Below are positions 16,462 through 24,625 of a DNA stretch of 64,000 nt, piece by piece. The position numbers were made by a program, and so were the translations under genes. The DNA is from DASXBJ01 sp036491755 (GTDB taxonomy: Bacteria; Chloroflexota; Dormibacteria; Dormibacterales; Dormibacteraceae). The notes beneath the pieces are model-generated. The model was not told where the DNA came from and ran no database searches. It saw nothing but the letters and a program-made list of their open reading frames with translations. Each line of letters begins with the position of its first letter. The first letter of the stretch is position 1. The DNA lies in the NCBI GenBank assembly GCA_036491755.1, contig DASXBJ010000066.1, forward strand, positions 11,534 to 75,533, written 5' to 3'.

Positions 16462-17520
16462 TTACTTGCTGCGCAGGACGGCCATCGCTTTCGTAGCCGC
16501 GGACAGCCACGCTGGATCCTGCAGCCAGGTCTCCACCCCCCACATCAGAACCACCTGCAAGCCCTCCTGGCGGTAGTCCACTGCGCTGGCGACCAGGTCG
16601 GACGTCTTGAACTTGCCGGCGATGTCCGCCCACGGCTGCGCCTGCATCTCCGTGAGCCACACCTCCTTACCCATCGATTGTGCCTGTCCGGTCCAGAAGG
16701 TGACCGCCTGCTCCTTCCACTCTGCTCGCAGGTCGGTGCTCGTGAACTTCAACGGCGTTGACGGACCGTCGAGGTAGAGGTCCAGGCCCAGCGCGTCGCC
16801 GGCGGCCAGAGCCTCTCCCGGATGGCCGCTCGGGTAGCCGCCCAGCAGCTGTAGGGCGGGCTTCGCATAGAGCTGGAGCATGTCGACAGCGACATTCCAG
16901 CCATCGAAGGTCGTGATCACGATCTTGTGGACGTGGTCGAGCGTGCGCGCCTCGGCGATCTCCCAATTCAGCTGCGCGACCTTGATCTGGTCGTCGCCGG
17001 TGATGACGTTGCCCACGTAGTCGAAAGGCTCGTTCTCCACCTGCCACGCGTACAGCAGCGGTGACCCCCTGTAACGCGCGATGGTCGACTCGAAGTAGGT
17101 CCGGTAGGCGCTCCCGCTCTGCACCTGGTTCAGCACCGGTTGCTGCCGGACCCCTGCCCAGGCGGGCTCGTGCAGCTCCGGATACAGGAAGTTGCGGGCG
17201 CCGACGGTCAACACCACCCGCGTCGGATTGGGGGCGTACTGGTTGTGGCTGGCCACGACCGCGAGCAGGGCGTCGAGCTCCGAGAAGTCGAGCTGGTCCG
17301 GGGCGGGCTGCACCGTCTCCCAATACACCGGCAGGCGCACCAGGTCGGGATTGGTGGTCGCCAGCAGCAGGGCGAGATCAGTCTGCGGGTCGCGATGAGC
17401 CCATTCCGAGACCAGCGGGCTGAAGCTGAAACCGGCCAGGGGTGGTGGTGGCGCCGGCTGGATCCAGGCCTCGCTCCCCAGCATCACGGCGACGCCGACC
17501 AATAGAAACAGCTGCTTCAT
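16462..17520 (-). CDS. Exported clan-A glycoside hydrolase-like protein
   Basis: A 352-residue protein with an N-terminal signal (KQLFLLVGVAVMLGSEAW) and a TIM-barrel sequence. It shows LPVYWETVQPAPDQLDFSEL after strand 2, the acid/base motif WQVENEPF after strand 4 and WLTEMQAQPW as the likely nucleophile strand, which fit glycoside hydrolase clan A (GH5, GH39 or GH42-like). The substrate is unknown. I took the ATG that opens the signal peptide. It diverges from the LCP gene, so it may belong to wall or surface-polymer metabolism. Confidence 0.82.
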   Translation of the reverse strand: MKQLFLLVGVAVMLGSEAWIQPAPPPPLAGFSFSPLVSEWAHRDPQTDLALLLATTNPDLVRLPVYWETVQPAPDQLDFSELDALLAVVASHNQYAPNPTRVVLTVGARNFLYPELHEPAWAGVRQQPVLNQVQSGSAYRTYFESTIARYRGSPLLYAWQVENEPFDYVGNVITGDDQIKVAQLNWEIAEARTLDHVHKIVITTFDGWNVAVDMLQLYAKPALQLLGGYPSGHPGEALAAGDALGLDLYLDGPSTPLKFTSTDLRAEWKEQAVTFWTGQAQSMGKEVWLTEMQAQPWADIAGKFKTSDLVASAVDYRQEGLQVVLMWGVETWLQDPAWLSAATKAMAVLRSK

Positions 17521-17615
17521 GGCTGCGGGAGCGCCCCGGCGACCAGCATCCGGCCGGGCGGGCCGGCGCGGGGTATTGGCCGCGCTCAAGCGTTGCTCCG
17601 ATGGAGGGCCCACCA

Positions 17616-18563
17616 GTGAAAATGCCACGCGCCTTGATCGTCATTCCGGGATTCCTGCTGGCCGGTCTGCTCGGTCTCGGTGCGTACTTCCTGCCCGTTC
17701 TGCAAACCGCGGCCGGCTCGACGGTGGCGGGCGGCTCGGTCACCGCGCCGATCCAGAACCTGAATCCGATCCAGGGGCCCAGCCAGCCGTTCACCGTGCT
17801 TCTCCTCGGCTCGGACGACGATTCCAAGTTTCCGCCAGATCGGGTCAACACGCAGTCGATGATCCTGTTGCGCATCGACCCCACGACCAAGCAGGCGACC
17901 ATGCTCTCCATCCCGCGCGACCTGTGGGTGCCCATCCCGAACCAGGGCATGGGCAAGATCAGCACTGCGTTCGCGTCCGATGGCCCGCAGGGGGCGATCG
18001 CAGCCGTGGAGAGCAACTTCAAGGTCCATATCGACGACTACGTCTGGATTGGCCTGAACGGCCTGGTCAAGCTCATCGACCAACTCGGCGGCATCAACGT
18101 TCTCGTGACAAACCCGGTCATGGATGATTTCTATCCCTCTGATCTGAGCAGCAGTGGAGATCCATACGCGTACTACCGCGTTGCCGTCCTTCCGGGCGCG
18201 ACCCACCTCGACGGGCTGCACGCGCTCCAGTACGTCCGGTCGCGCCACGGCGATCTGCGCGGCGACTTCGCCCGGTCGGAGCGTCAGCAGCAGGTGCTCC
18301 TCGCGATCAAATCGGAGGCGTCCCGCCTGAACGTCGCCGACCTGCCTGCGCTGGCCAGCGCGTTCCATGGCGAGATCAAGACTAGCATCGGCCTCGACCG
18401 GGTCCGCCAGCTCCTCGCCGTGGCGAGCAGCTTCGAAGGCAACAGCATCCACCACGTCGTGCTTCTGCCGCCGTACACGTCGGAGGGGTACGCGGCAGGC
18501 CAGGACGTGGTGTTTCCGAACTGGTCCGCAATCCTGCCGCTCGTCCATCAGACCTTTCCCTGA
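17616..18563 (+). CDS. LytR-CpsA-Psr (LCP) family protein
   Basis: A protein of about 315 residues with one N-terminal membrane helix and an extracytoplasmic LCP domain. Conserved LCP features are LLLGSDDD, the arginine-rich SIPRDLWVPIP, KISTAFA, and the YVRSRHGDLRGDFARSERQQ block with the catalytic arginines. LCP enzymes attach undecaprenyl-linked anionic polymers to peptidoglycan. GTG was chosen because a GGAGGG lies eight bases upstream; an ATG at the same Shine-Dalgarno and one two codons downstream are alternatives. The stop overlaps the start of the propeller gene by one base. Confidence 0.9.
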   Translation: MKMPRALIVIPGFLLAGLLGLGAYFLPVLQTAAGSTVAGGSVTAPIQNLNPIQGPSQPFTVLLLGSDDDSKFPPDRVNTQSMILLRIDPTTKQATMLSIPRDLWVPIPNQGMGKISTAFASDGPQGAIAAVESNFKVHIDDYVWIGLNGLVKLIDQLGGINVLVTNPVMDDFYPSDLSSSGDPYAYYRVAVLPGATHLDGLHALQYVRSRHGDLRGDFARSERQQQVLLAIKSEASRLNVADLPALASAFHGEIKTSIGLDRVRQLLAVASSFEGNSIHHVVLLPPYTSEGYAAGQDVVFPNWSAILPLVHQTFP

Positions 18564-19615
18564 TGGGCGCCGTGGAGCGAGATCGCCCAGGAGCGGGCGG
18601 TCTTGCGAACTGGCTGGTGGCGATCGTGCTGACGGTGGCGATGCTCGGCTTCGGCGTCGGGGTCTATCACGCGGCCGGCTACCTGCGCGGGACGCGCGCG
18701 CCCGTGGTCCGACCCAGCCAGACGTCAGGCCCCCGCCTGCCGGGGGTGATCTACGTCGCGCAGGCGGGTGCGCTGTACAGGTATCAGGACGGATCGTTCA
18801 CCCAGATGACCTCGGAGTCGGGTTGGACGCAACCAGCCGCTTCTCCCGACGGGAGCCAGCTCGCGGTGGTCAGGCGATACGAGAACTGGTCGGACCTGTA
18901 CCTGATGACGAGGTCGGGCAAGACGATCTCCCACCTGATCTCCGGGTACTCCTCTCAGGTGGAAGGCAATCACTGGATCTTCTATCCGCGGTTCAGCCCC
19001 GACGGAAGCCGCATCTTCTTTGATTTCGACCCCAAGGATCCCTACAACAGCTACCGAGTCGACCTGGCCGTCTTCTCGGCGCCGCCAGGCGCGGGATCCG
19101 CGAGCTGGGGCCAGTGGACCTATCCGAACGACTACACGGGCGGCGATGTAAACCCGGTTCCGCTGCGGAGCGGCGGGTTGGTCTTCACGAGGTACTCCTT
19201 CGACGACCAATCGAAGCTCCACTCGCAGCTGTGGCTCCAGGAGCGGCCTGGGAGCGCCGGCGTGGCGCTGACCGATCCAAGCCTCGACTGCGGCCAGCCC
19301 GCCGTCTCGGCCGACCAGACTCAGATGGCGATGATCTGCCGCAAGGGCCTCACCCAGACCGCGGAGCTGGACGTCGCATCCTTTGACGCGTCGGCGCTGA
19401 AGCTCGGGCAGCCCACGGCGTTGGTGGGCGGACAGCTCGTCGCGTCACCCGCGTTCTCGCCGGACGGCAGGACGGTCGCCTACCTGGCGCCCGCGACAGC
19501 AGGCGGCATGTTCCAGCTCTGGACCGTCCCGAGCGCCGGGACGCCCACCGCCAAGGAGATCACGGCCAACGTGGCCCTCGACTCGAGCTCGGCTCCGGTC
19601 TGGCTGGCGAGCTGA
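18563..19615 (+). CDS. Membrane-anchored TolB-like beta-propeller protein
   Basis: A 350-residue protein with one membrane helix (about residues 16-38) and an extracytoplasmic propeller. WD40-like TolB repeats are visible as AASPDGSQLAVVRR, PRFSPDGSRIFFDF and PAFSPDGRTVAYLA. It begins on the last base of the LCP stop (TGATG), so translation is coupled. Such proteins are common partners of LCP and two-component proteins in high-GC bacteria (LpqB-like), with a scaffolding role in the envelope inferred but not proven. Confidence 0.85.
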   Translation: MGAVERDRPGAGGLANWLVAIVLTVAMLGFGVGVYHAAGYLRGTRAPVVRPSQTSGPRLPGVIYVAQAGALYRYQDGSFTQMTSESGWTQPAASPDGSQLAVVRRYENWSDLYLMTRSGKTISHLISGYSSQVEGNHWIFYPRFSPDGSRIFFDFDPKDPYNSYRVDLAVFSAPPGAGSASWGQWTYPNDYTGGDVNPVPLRSGGLVFTRYSFDDQSKLHSQLWLQERPGSAGVALTDPSLDCGQPAVSADQTQMAMICRKGLTQTAELDVASFDASALKLGQPTALVGGQLVASPAFSPDGRTVAYLAPATAGGMFQLWTVPSAGTPTAKEITANVALDSSSAPVWLAS

Positions 19616-19618
19616 CCG

Positions 19619-19653
19619 TTCAACGGTGGCGTGGCAAATCCATTCAACGGTGG
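19619..19653 (+). repeat. Direct repeat TTCAACGGTGG x2
   Basis: Two exact copies of the 11-mer TTCAACGGTGG start 24 bases apart in the gap after the propeller gene and before the small 59-residue gene. The location suggests an activator or regulator site for the small gene, but chance duplication cannot be excluded. Confidence 0.4.
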
Positions 19654-19709
19654 TAGTTCGGAATTGGATCCATGCGCGTTTTTCTGTTAACAAAGAAAGG
19701 AGAGCGAAC

Positions 19710-19889
19710 ATGAGATTCAAATCCCGATCCGACGCACCTGACCTCCAGTCCCAGCTCGAATCCCTTTTCGACCAGGTCTGGCGGTCGGAGTCGGACTGGC
19801 GGCTGTGGGATCGCGTTGACCAAGCGGTGATGCTCGAGGACCTTCGCGTGAAGAGAGCCGACCAGCGCGACATCGAGCGGGCCGCTTGA
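19710..19889 (+). CDS. Small charged protein, unknown
   Basis: A 59-residue protein, MRFKSRSDAPDLQ onward, highly charged and probably helical (ESLFDQVWRSESDWRLWDRV). A strong AAAGGAGAG Shine-Dalgarno lies eight bases before the ATG, and AT-rich promoter-like sequence with a direct repeat lies further upstream, which supports a real gene. No family recognised. It precedes the patatin gene by 25 bases and may share its transcript. Confidence 0.65.
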   Translation: MRFKSRSDAPDLQSQLESLFDQVWRSESDWRLWDRVDQAVMLEDLRVKRADQRDIERAA

Positions 19890-19914
19890 TGTCTGGGCAC
19901 GCCCGACAGCTCTG

Positions 19915-20826
19915 ATGAACCGTCACGCTCCACGCCATCGTGGCGGGGGGGCCCAGGGGTGCACCGCCTTCGTTCTCTCGGGCGGTGGCAGCCTGGGCGC
20001 AGTACAGGTCGGCATGTTGCAGACGCTGACCGAGGCGGGAATCCAACCCGACCTGTTGATCGGTACGTCGGTGGGCGCCCTGAACGCGGCCTGGATGGCC
20101 TTCCGACCCGACCACGATCGCGCGCTCCGGCTGGGCGAAGTCTGGATGGGCCTCCGTCGCCATGACGTGTTTCCGTTGAGCCCGTGGTCCGGCGCTCGCG
20201 GCATCTTTGGCCGCAGCAATCACCTGATCTCGAATTCCAGCCTCCGCGGCATCCTGGAGGCGCACTTCTCGAATCAGCGGCTCGAGGACGCCGCCGTGCC
20301 GGTGCACGTCGTGACCACCGATTTGAAAACAGGTCGAGCGGTCACCCTGTCGTCCGGGCCGGTGATCCCGGCGCTGCTCGCGAGCTCGGCGATCCCCGGC
20401 GTGTTCCCGCCCGTGACGATCGGACGGCGCGACCTGGTCGACGGCGGCGTCGCCAACCACACGCCGATCACGGCGGCGATCGAGTTGGGGGCGACTGAGA
20501 TCTACGTCCTGCCTGTCGGTTACCCGTGGCTCCGCCAGCCGCCGACGACCGCCCTGGGGATGGCCCTTTACGCGCTGGCCCGTTTCGTCGAGCAGAAGCT
20601 CGAAGCCGAGGTGGCGATGCACCGCCACGACGCGGAGATCCACGTGCTCCCCACCTTCGAGCTCCCCGCGGTCTCTCCAGCGGATTTCAGGCAGACCAGG
20701 GAGCTCATCGCGCGCGGCCAGAGGTGGACCCGCCGCTACCTCGGCTCGACTGCCCCGGTCGCGCCGCCTGAGCGCGTGCGCCTGGACAGGCGGCTCACGA
20801 CGCTCGACCCGGCGCGAGCCGCGTAA
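19915..20826 (+). CDS. Patatin-like phospholipase
   Basis: A 303-residue RssA-type patatin domain protein. The oxyanion loop is LSGGGSLGAVQVG near residue 23, the nucleophile elbow GTSVGALNAAW near residue 50 and the catalytic aspartate is in LVDGGVANHTPI near residue 180, completing the Ser-Asp dyad. It would hydrolyse acyl esters of membrane lipids. No signal peptide is seen, so it is cytoplasmic or peripheral. A clear terminator follows 65 bases downstream. Confidence 0.92.
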   Translation: MNRHAPRHRGGGAQGCTAFVLSGGGSLGAVQVGMLQTLTEAGIQPDLLIGTSVGALNAAWMAFRPDHDRALRLGEVWMGLRRHDVFPLSPWSGARGIFGRSNHLISNSSLRGILEAHFSNQRLEDAAVPVHVVTTDLKTGRAVTLSSGPVIPALLASSAIPGVFPPVTIGRRDLVDGGVANHTPITAAIELGATEIYVLPVGYPWLRQPPTTALGMALYALARFVEQKLEAEVAMHRHDAEIHVLPTFELPAVSPADFRQTRELIARGQRWTRRYLGSTAPVAPPERVRLDRRLTTLDPARAA

Positions 20827-20890
20827 AGCTCGAGCGCGCTCGTAGCTCGCGTACGCGTAGAAGTCCAGGCTGGCGCGTTCCTCCTGTATG

Positions 20891-20924
20891 GCGCCCGGAC
20901 CGCGAGGTCCGGGCGCTCAAATTT
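20891..20924 (+). terminator. Terminator after patatin gene
   Basis: A perfect 11-base-pair GC-rich stem (GCGCCCGGACC with GGTCCGGGCGC) closes a GCGA tetraloop and is followed by TCAAATTTG. The T-run is short, so it is a moderate intrinsic terminator. Confidence 0.65.
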
Positions 20925-21060
20925 GTGTCCGGATCAGCTCGCGCACCGGACATGAGCACTCGGCAACCTCACAGCCGTCTCACACTGGGCGCTGAGCGCG
21001 CCTGGTCAGCCTTTGGTCTCGACGCTCGTCGAGAGCGATTACACGGATCGGAGGCAAGAC

Positions 21061-21312
21061 ATGATCAGCATCAGGAACACAGTTGCGGCGGCGGCGATCG
21101 CGGCGTCAATGCTCGGGGGAGGCGTGGCCGGAGCGATCCTTTACGGCGCGACGGTCATCCCGGCAGCCGCGGCGACCAATCCGAGTCCAACGCCCGCGGC
21201 GGGCACGCCAACCACTCCGTTCGTATCCAACGAGGCCGCGGCTCATGAGGCGACCGAGAGCGCGGCTCGTGAGGCGCAAGAGAACGCGGGCCAGGTTCCC
21301 ACCGTCCCGTAG
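21061..21312 (+). CDS. Small secreted Ala/Pro/Thr-rich protein
   Basis: An 83-residue protein with a signal-like N-terminus (NTVAAAAIAASMLGGGVAGAI) and a mature part rich in Ala, Pro, Thr and Glu ending AREAQENAGQVPTVP. A GGAGG lies seven bases before the ATG. It stands alone between the patatin terminator and its own strong terminator, so it is a single-gene unit. No family recognised; an extracytoplasmic low-complexity peptide is all the sequence shows. Confidence 0.7.
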   Translation: MISIRNTVAAAAIAASMLGGGVAGAILYGATVIPAAAATNPSPTPAAGTPTTPFVSNEAAAHEATESAAREAQENAGQVPTVP

Positions 21313-21344
21313 CGGCCACAGCGGGTCCTCTCCCCGCGATGGCA

Positions 21345-21374
21345 CGGCCCCTCCTCGGCGGAGGGGCCGCTTTT
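21345..21374 (+). terminator. Intrinsic terminator
   Basis: A perfect 10-base-pair stem CGGCCCCTCC / GGAGGGGCCG with a five-base loop is followed by CTTTTGCTTG. It ends the small secreted-protein gene just before the convergent proline dehydrogenase gene. Confidence 0.8.
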
Positions 21375-21383
21375 GCTTGCCCG

Positions 21384-22304
21384 CTAGGGCAGCATCTGGC
21401 GCGCCACGAACAGCATGTTGGCCGGCCTCTCGGCCAGGCGTCTCAAGTACCAGGCGTACCACGCGTCGCCGTAAGCGATCAGGTTCTTGACGACAAAACC
21501 CTCCCGCGCGAGACGGAGCTGCTCGTCGGTCCGTATGCCGTAGAGCATGTTCACCTCCAGCTGAGCCCTCTGCAGCCCGAGGGCATTGGCGAACCGCCAC
21601 AGACGCGCCACCAGATCGACGTCGTGCGTGCCCATGACGAGTCTCAGGCGTTCTCGTTTGAGCTCCGGTAGCAACATGACGCACAGGGCGAGGTAGTTGG
21701 CGTCGACGTCGCGTTTGGCTGTGAACGCGATCTCACGCGGCTCTGCGTACGCCCCCTTGACGAGCCTGATCGCAGGCTTGGACGGCAGAAGCGCCGCGAC
21801 GTCGTCGACGGTCCGGCGCAGGTAGGCTTGCAGCGCCAGGCCGGTGCCCGGGTGGGCGGCGTGGACCCGCCTGTAGAAATCGAGAGTGCGATCGGTGTAA
21901 GCGCTGCCCTCCATGTCTATCCACAGGAAGCATTTCGCTCTTGCGGCCGCGCCGGCGAGACGGTCGAGGTTCGCGTAAGCAGCCTTGGCATCGATGTCGA
22001 GTCCCAGCTGGGTGGGCTTCACCGAGATCTCGGCCCCCACACCGGTGGAGGCGGCGATCACCTCCTCGTAATGCTTGACGACGTCGTCGGCTTCCCCGAG
22101 GTCGGTCACGTTCTCGCCAAGCCGCGTGAAGAGCGAACCTATGCCCTTGGCCCGGAAGTCGACCGCCGCCGCGAGCGCGCTGTCAAAGCCCTCGCCCGGG
22201 AGGAACCGCCTGACCGCGCGGCGGGCGAAGCCCCAACGCGGCACGTGCGTCGCCAGCCAGCGGTTTTGCGCGCACCAGAGCAGGAGCTGCCTCATCGGGC
22301 CCAA
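21384..22304 (-). CDS. Proline dehydrogenase (monofunctional PRODH)
   Basis: A 306-residue FAD-dependent proline dehydrogenase that oxidises L-proline to pyrroline-5-carboxylate. It has the barrel phrases FTRLGENV, VKPTQLGLD, FLWIDMEGSAYTD, LQAYLRRTVDD (substrate-binding tyrosine and arginines), RLVKGAYAE and VMGTHDVDLV, and the C-terminal LIAYGDAWYAWYLRRLAE with the paired arginines that bind the proline carboxylate. There is no P5C dehydrogenase domain and no such gene beside it. A second methionine three codons in is an equally possible start. Confidence 0.93.
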   Translation of the reverse strand: MGPMRQLLLWCAQNRWLATHVPRWGFARRAVRRFLPGEGFDSALAAAVDFRAKGIGSLFTRLGENVTDLGEADDVVKHYEEVIAASTGVGAEISVKPTQLGLDIDAKAAYANLDRLAGAAARAKCFLWIDMEGSAYTDRTLDFYRRVHAAHPGTGLALQAYLRRTVDDVAALLPSKPAIRLVKGAYAEPREIAFTAKRDVDANYLALCVMLLPELKRERLRLVMGTHDVDLVARLWRFANALGLQRAQLEVNMLYGIRTDEQLRLAREGFVVKNLIAYGDAWYAWYLRRLAERPANMLFVARQMLP

Positions 22305-22366
22305 CCATAAGCCACGCCAAGCGCGGCGACGTTGACGAAACCCTATGCGGTGCGGTCACCGCGATC

Positions 22367-22403
22367 GACAAAACAAAACGGCGCCCGCTCGTGCGGGCGC
22401 CGT
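22367..22403 (-). terminator. Intrinsic terminator (minus strand)
   Basis: On the minus strand, ACGGCGCCCGC pairs perfectly with GCGGGCGCCGT around a four-base loop and runs into TTTGTTTTGTCG. It lies 14 bases after the stop of the 56-residue membrane-protein gene and supports that gene. Confidence 0.75.
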
Positions 22404-22416
22404 GCCATTTCTTGGC

Positions 22417-22587
22417 TTACCAGCCGTACCAGCGGCCTCGACCTTCGGCTCCTCGGATGAAGAAGCCGATCACCCACAGGATCAGCCCGATGACGAGCAG
22501 GATCCAGAGGATGTGAAGCGCCGGTGCGATCAGTCCGCCCCCGCCGAGGAGCAGCAACAGCAGGATCAGAACGATCAACGCAACCAC
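22417..22587 (-). CDS. Small two-helix membrane protein
   Basis: A 56-residue protein starting at GTG: VVALIVLILLLLLLGGGG, a second helix WILLVIGLILWVIGFF, and the basic, aromatic tail RGAEGRGRWYGW. A strong AAGGAGGT precedes the start by ten bases and an intrinsic terminator follows the stop, so the gene is well supported despite its size. It resembles the lmo0937-like family of tiny hydrophobic stress proteins, whose role is unknown. Confidence 0.75.
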   Translation of the reverse strand: MVALIVLILLLLLLGGGGLIAPALHILWILLVIGLILWVIGFFIRGAEGRGRWYGW

Positions 22588-22692
22588 CCTTGATTGACCT
22601 CCTTTCGAGCTGGTCCTGAGGTCCGGGAGGATGCCCGGGCCTGGCCAGCCGTGAATTTACCGTCTATAAAAAAACGCGCGGCGGAGGGGGGA

Positions 22693-22977
22693 TTACCCGG
22701 CCTTGCGGCCTCGGCTGTGGCTCTTTGCCGACACCTCGACGCCATACTTGCGCGCGGCGGAGCGAATCCGGCGCCAGGCCGCTTGCTTCTCCTCTTCGCT
22801 GACGCCCTCCACCTGGTTGAATCGGGCGATCGCGTTGCGCACGTGCGCCGCGTCGATGAGCGGCTCCTTGCGTTCCTTGGGGAACGCGAAGGCGCGCGCC
22901 GAAATCCGGTCCTTCTGTGCGGAGGTGAGACCGCGTGACCGCTCGGTCGCGGTCTTCCGCTTTGTTGTCGCTGCCAT
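22693..22977 (-). CDS. Conserved small basic protein (DUF6582-like)
   Basis: A 94-residue basic protein. The central block AFAFPKERKEPLIDAAHVRN, followed by AIARFNQVEGV and RIRSAARKYGVEV, is a signature I recall from a conserved family of small actinobacterial and chloroflexal proteins (DUF6582-like; family name from memory). The flanks are Lys/Arg-rich. No function is known; the basic composition would allow nucleic-acid binding. The protein ends SKSHSRGRKAG. It stands alone, upstream of the tiny membrane-protein gene on the same strand. Confidence 0.8.
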   Translation of the reverse strand: MAATTKRKTATERSRGLTSAQKDRISARAFAFPKERKEPLIDAAHVRNAIARFNQVEGVSEEEKQAAWRRIRSAARKYGVEVSAKSHSRGRKAG

Positions 22978-23051
22978 TCGTGCCTCCTTGCGGAAATGTT
23001 CTTTACAACGCCGGCAACTCGCGACGTATCGAATGCGCTACCCCTGAAGGC

Positions 23052-23081
23052 GAAGAGGGCGCCCAAGAAGGCGCCCTCTTC
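23052..23081 (-). terminator. Hairpin terminator candidate
   Basis: A perfect 12-base-pair stem (GAAGAGGGCGCC / GGCGCCCTCTTC) with a six-base loop lies 16 bases after the stop of the minus-strand membrane-protein gene. There is no real T-run on either strand, so it may be a weak or factor-assisted terminator. Confidence 0.5.
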
Positions 23082-23097
23082 ATCCCGAGGAGGGGGT

Positions 23098-23448
23098 CTA
23101 CGGCGAGCTCGACGGCGAAGCCATGGGTGAGGCGCTCGTGCCTCCACCGGCTCCGACGCCGGAATTGCTGGTCGGGGCCGGGGACGAAACCGTCGTGCTC
23201 TGCACCGGCGCATTGCCGGACCGTGTGCCGAACCAGTTCCACGACGTGAAACCGAAGAAGAGGACGATCAAGACGAGAAGGGCCAGGATGGCGGCCGCGA
23301 TGCCGGCTCCCGCACCGCCCGTCGTCCCGTCCGTCTCGACGACCTCAGAGCCCGCGGGGCTCCAGTAGCGCCGAACGCTGTACCCGCCCGCTCCGAGGAG
23401 CACGGCGAGCACGAGTACGACAAGTAGGATGAACAGCAAGGTACCCAA
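23098..23448 (-). CDS. Two-helix membrane protein with Ser/Pro-rich tail
   Basis: About 116 residues. Helix one (LFILLVVLVLAVLLGAGG) and helix two (IAAAILALLVLIVLFFGF) are separated by a short polar loop, and the last 45 residues are a low-complexity Ser/Thr/Pro/Gly tail ending ASPSSSP that is likely outside. I chose a TTG because AAAGGAGGT lies eight bases upstream; a longer frame from an ATG 33 bases earlier would contain that Shine-Dalgarno. No family recognised. Confidence 0.68.
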   Translation of the reverse strand: MGTLLFILLVVLVLAVLLGAGGYSVRRYWSPAGSEVVETDGTTGGAGAGIAAAILALLVLIVLFFGFTSWNWFGTRSGNAPVQSTTVSSPAPTSNSGVGAGGGTSASPMASPSSSP

Positions 23449-23549
23449 GAAACAAGACCTCCTTTCAGAATGAACCGCCACCCGCTGGGGTGCTCATATC
23501 GGTAACGCCCACGGCCGGCGGGTGTACTGATGCTGAGTCGCCCGGCGAC

Positions 23550-24614
23550 CTAACCCGCGAGCTTGCCGCGGCCCCTTCGCCGGACCACTCCGCCTGCCAC
23601 CGCGACCGCCAGGACAAGACCCAGGGCCGCCCGCTGAAAGGCTGAGCGCGGGGTTGCTCGCGCCCGGGCGGGCGCCCCGTCGGAAGACTTTTCCCGGGTA
23701 CGGCGTGGCTCCCCCTTCTTATCCTTGATCGCATCCACGGGCCGTTTGCTCTCGTGAGACTCGGCCAGCGGGCTGGCGATCAGGCCCTTCTTGAACGGCT
23801 CACCCATGCGGAAACGGTTGTAGACGGCGCCTAGGAGCAGCAGCTCGCTCAGGAGGTAGAGCCAGGTCGCCAGGATGAAGAACAGGCCGAATTGCGCGCC
23901 GTAGGTGTTGAACCCGCCGGCGAGGCGCGCGTAGATCGGCCACGCGAGCGACAGCACCTCGATCAGGATCCCGGCGAGCAACGCCCCGGGCATCACCTGG
24001 CGCAGGGCGAACGTGCGGTTGGGCACGAAGCGGTACAGGATCAGCAGCAGCCCGACCATCACGATCGCGCCCACGAAAAAGCTCAGCGCCCACGCCAGCG
24101 CGGGAACCGAACCCGCGGCGTTGGCGGCCAGCGCGGCCAGCGCGTTGACCCCCAGCGTGACCACGATCGCGACCACCAGCAGCAGCATCATCGAGAAGCC
24201 CATGAGCTTCTGGCGCAGCATGTCCCGCTGCTTGGTGCCGAAGATCTCGGTCAGCGCGAACTCCATCGAGCCGAAGATGCCGCTTGCGCTCCAGACCAGG
24301 CCGACGATCGACACCAGCCCCATCCAGCCGGCGGATTGCCTGACCCCGTGCAGCGCCTTCTGGAGCTCGGGCTGGGCGCTGGACGGAAAAATCTGCACCA
24401 TCAGGGTCTGGAAATGCGCCTCGGTCGCAGGGTCGCGAATCGCCAGGCCGATGATCGACAGGGCGCCCAGGATCATCGGGAACATGGCGAGGAAGCCGGA
24501 AAAAGCGAGTGCGGCGGCGAAGTTGCCGGCCTGGCTGTCGCCGAACGCGGTCAGGACGCGGAACGGAAGCGTCTGCTCGACACGATGGATCGCGGGCTGG
24601 ATCCGCTCGCGCAT
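23550..24614 (-). CDS. YihY/BrkB-family membrane protein
   Basis: A 354-residue protein with six membrane helices matching YihY/virulence factor BrkB: AALAFSGFLAMFPMILG in helix one, GLVWSASGIFGSMEFALTEIFG, LYRFVPN and GAQFGLFFILATWLYLLSELLLLGA. The last 90 residues are basic and cytoplasmic with a final hydrophobic segment. The family function is unsettled (once misnamed RNase BN). It starts 11 bases after the DUF3618 gene and forms an operon with it and the holin-like gene. Confidence 0.9.
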   Translation of the reverse strand: MRERIQPAIHRVEQTLPFRVLTAFGDSQAGNFAAALAFSGFLAMFPMILGALSIIGLAIRDPATEAHFQTLMVQIFPSSAQPELQKALHGVRQSAGWMGLVSIVGLVWSASGIFGSMEFALTEIFGTKQRDMLRQKLMGFSMMLLLVVAIVVTLGVNALAALAANAAGSVPALAWALSFFVGAIVMVGLLLILYRFVPNRTFALRQVMPGALLAGILIEVLSLAWPIYARLAGGFNTYGAQFGLFFILATWLYLLSELLLLGAVYNRFRMGEPFKKGLIASPLAESHESKRPVDAIKDKKGEPRRTREKSSDGAPARARATPRSAFQRAALGLVLAVAVAGGVVRRRGRGKLAG

Positions 24615-24625
24615 TTGCCGAGCGA

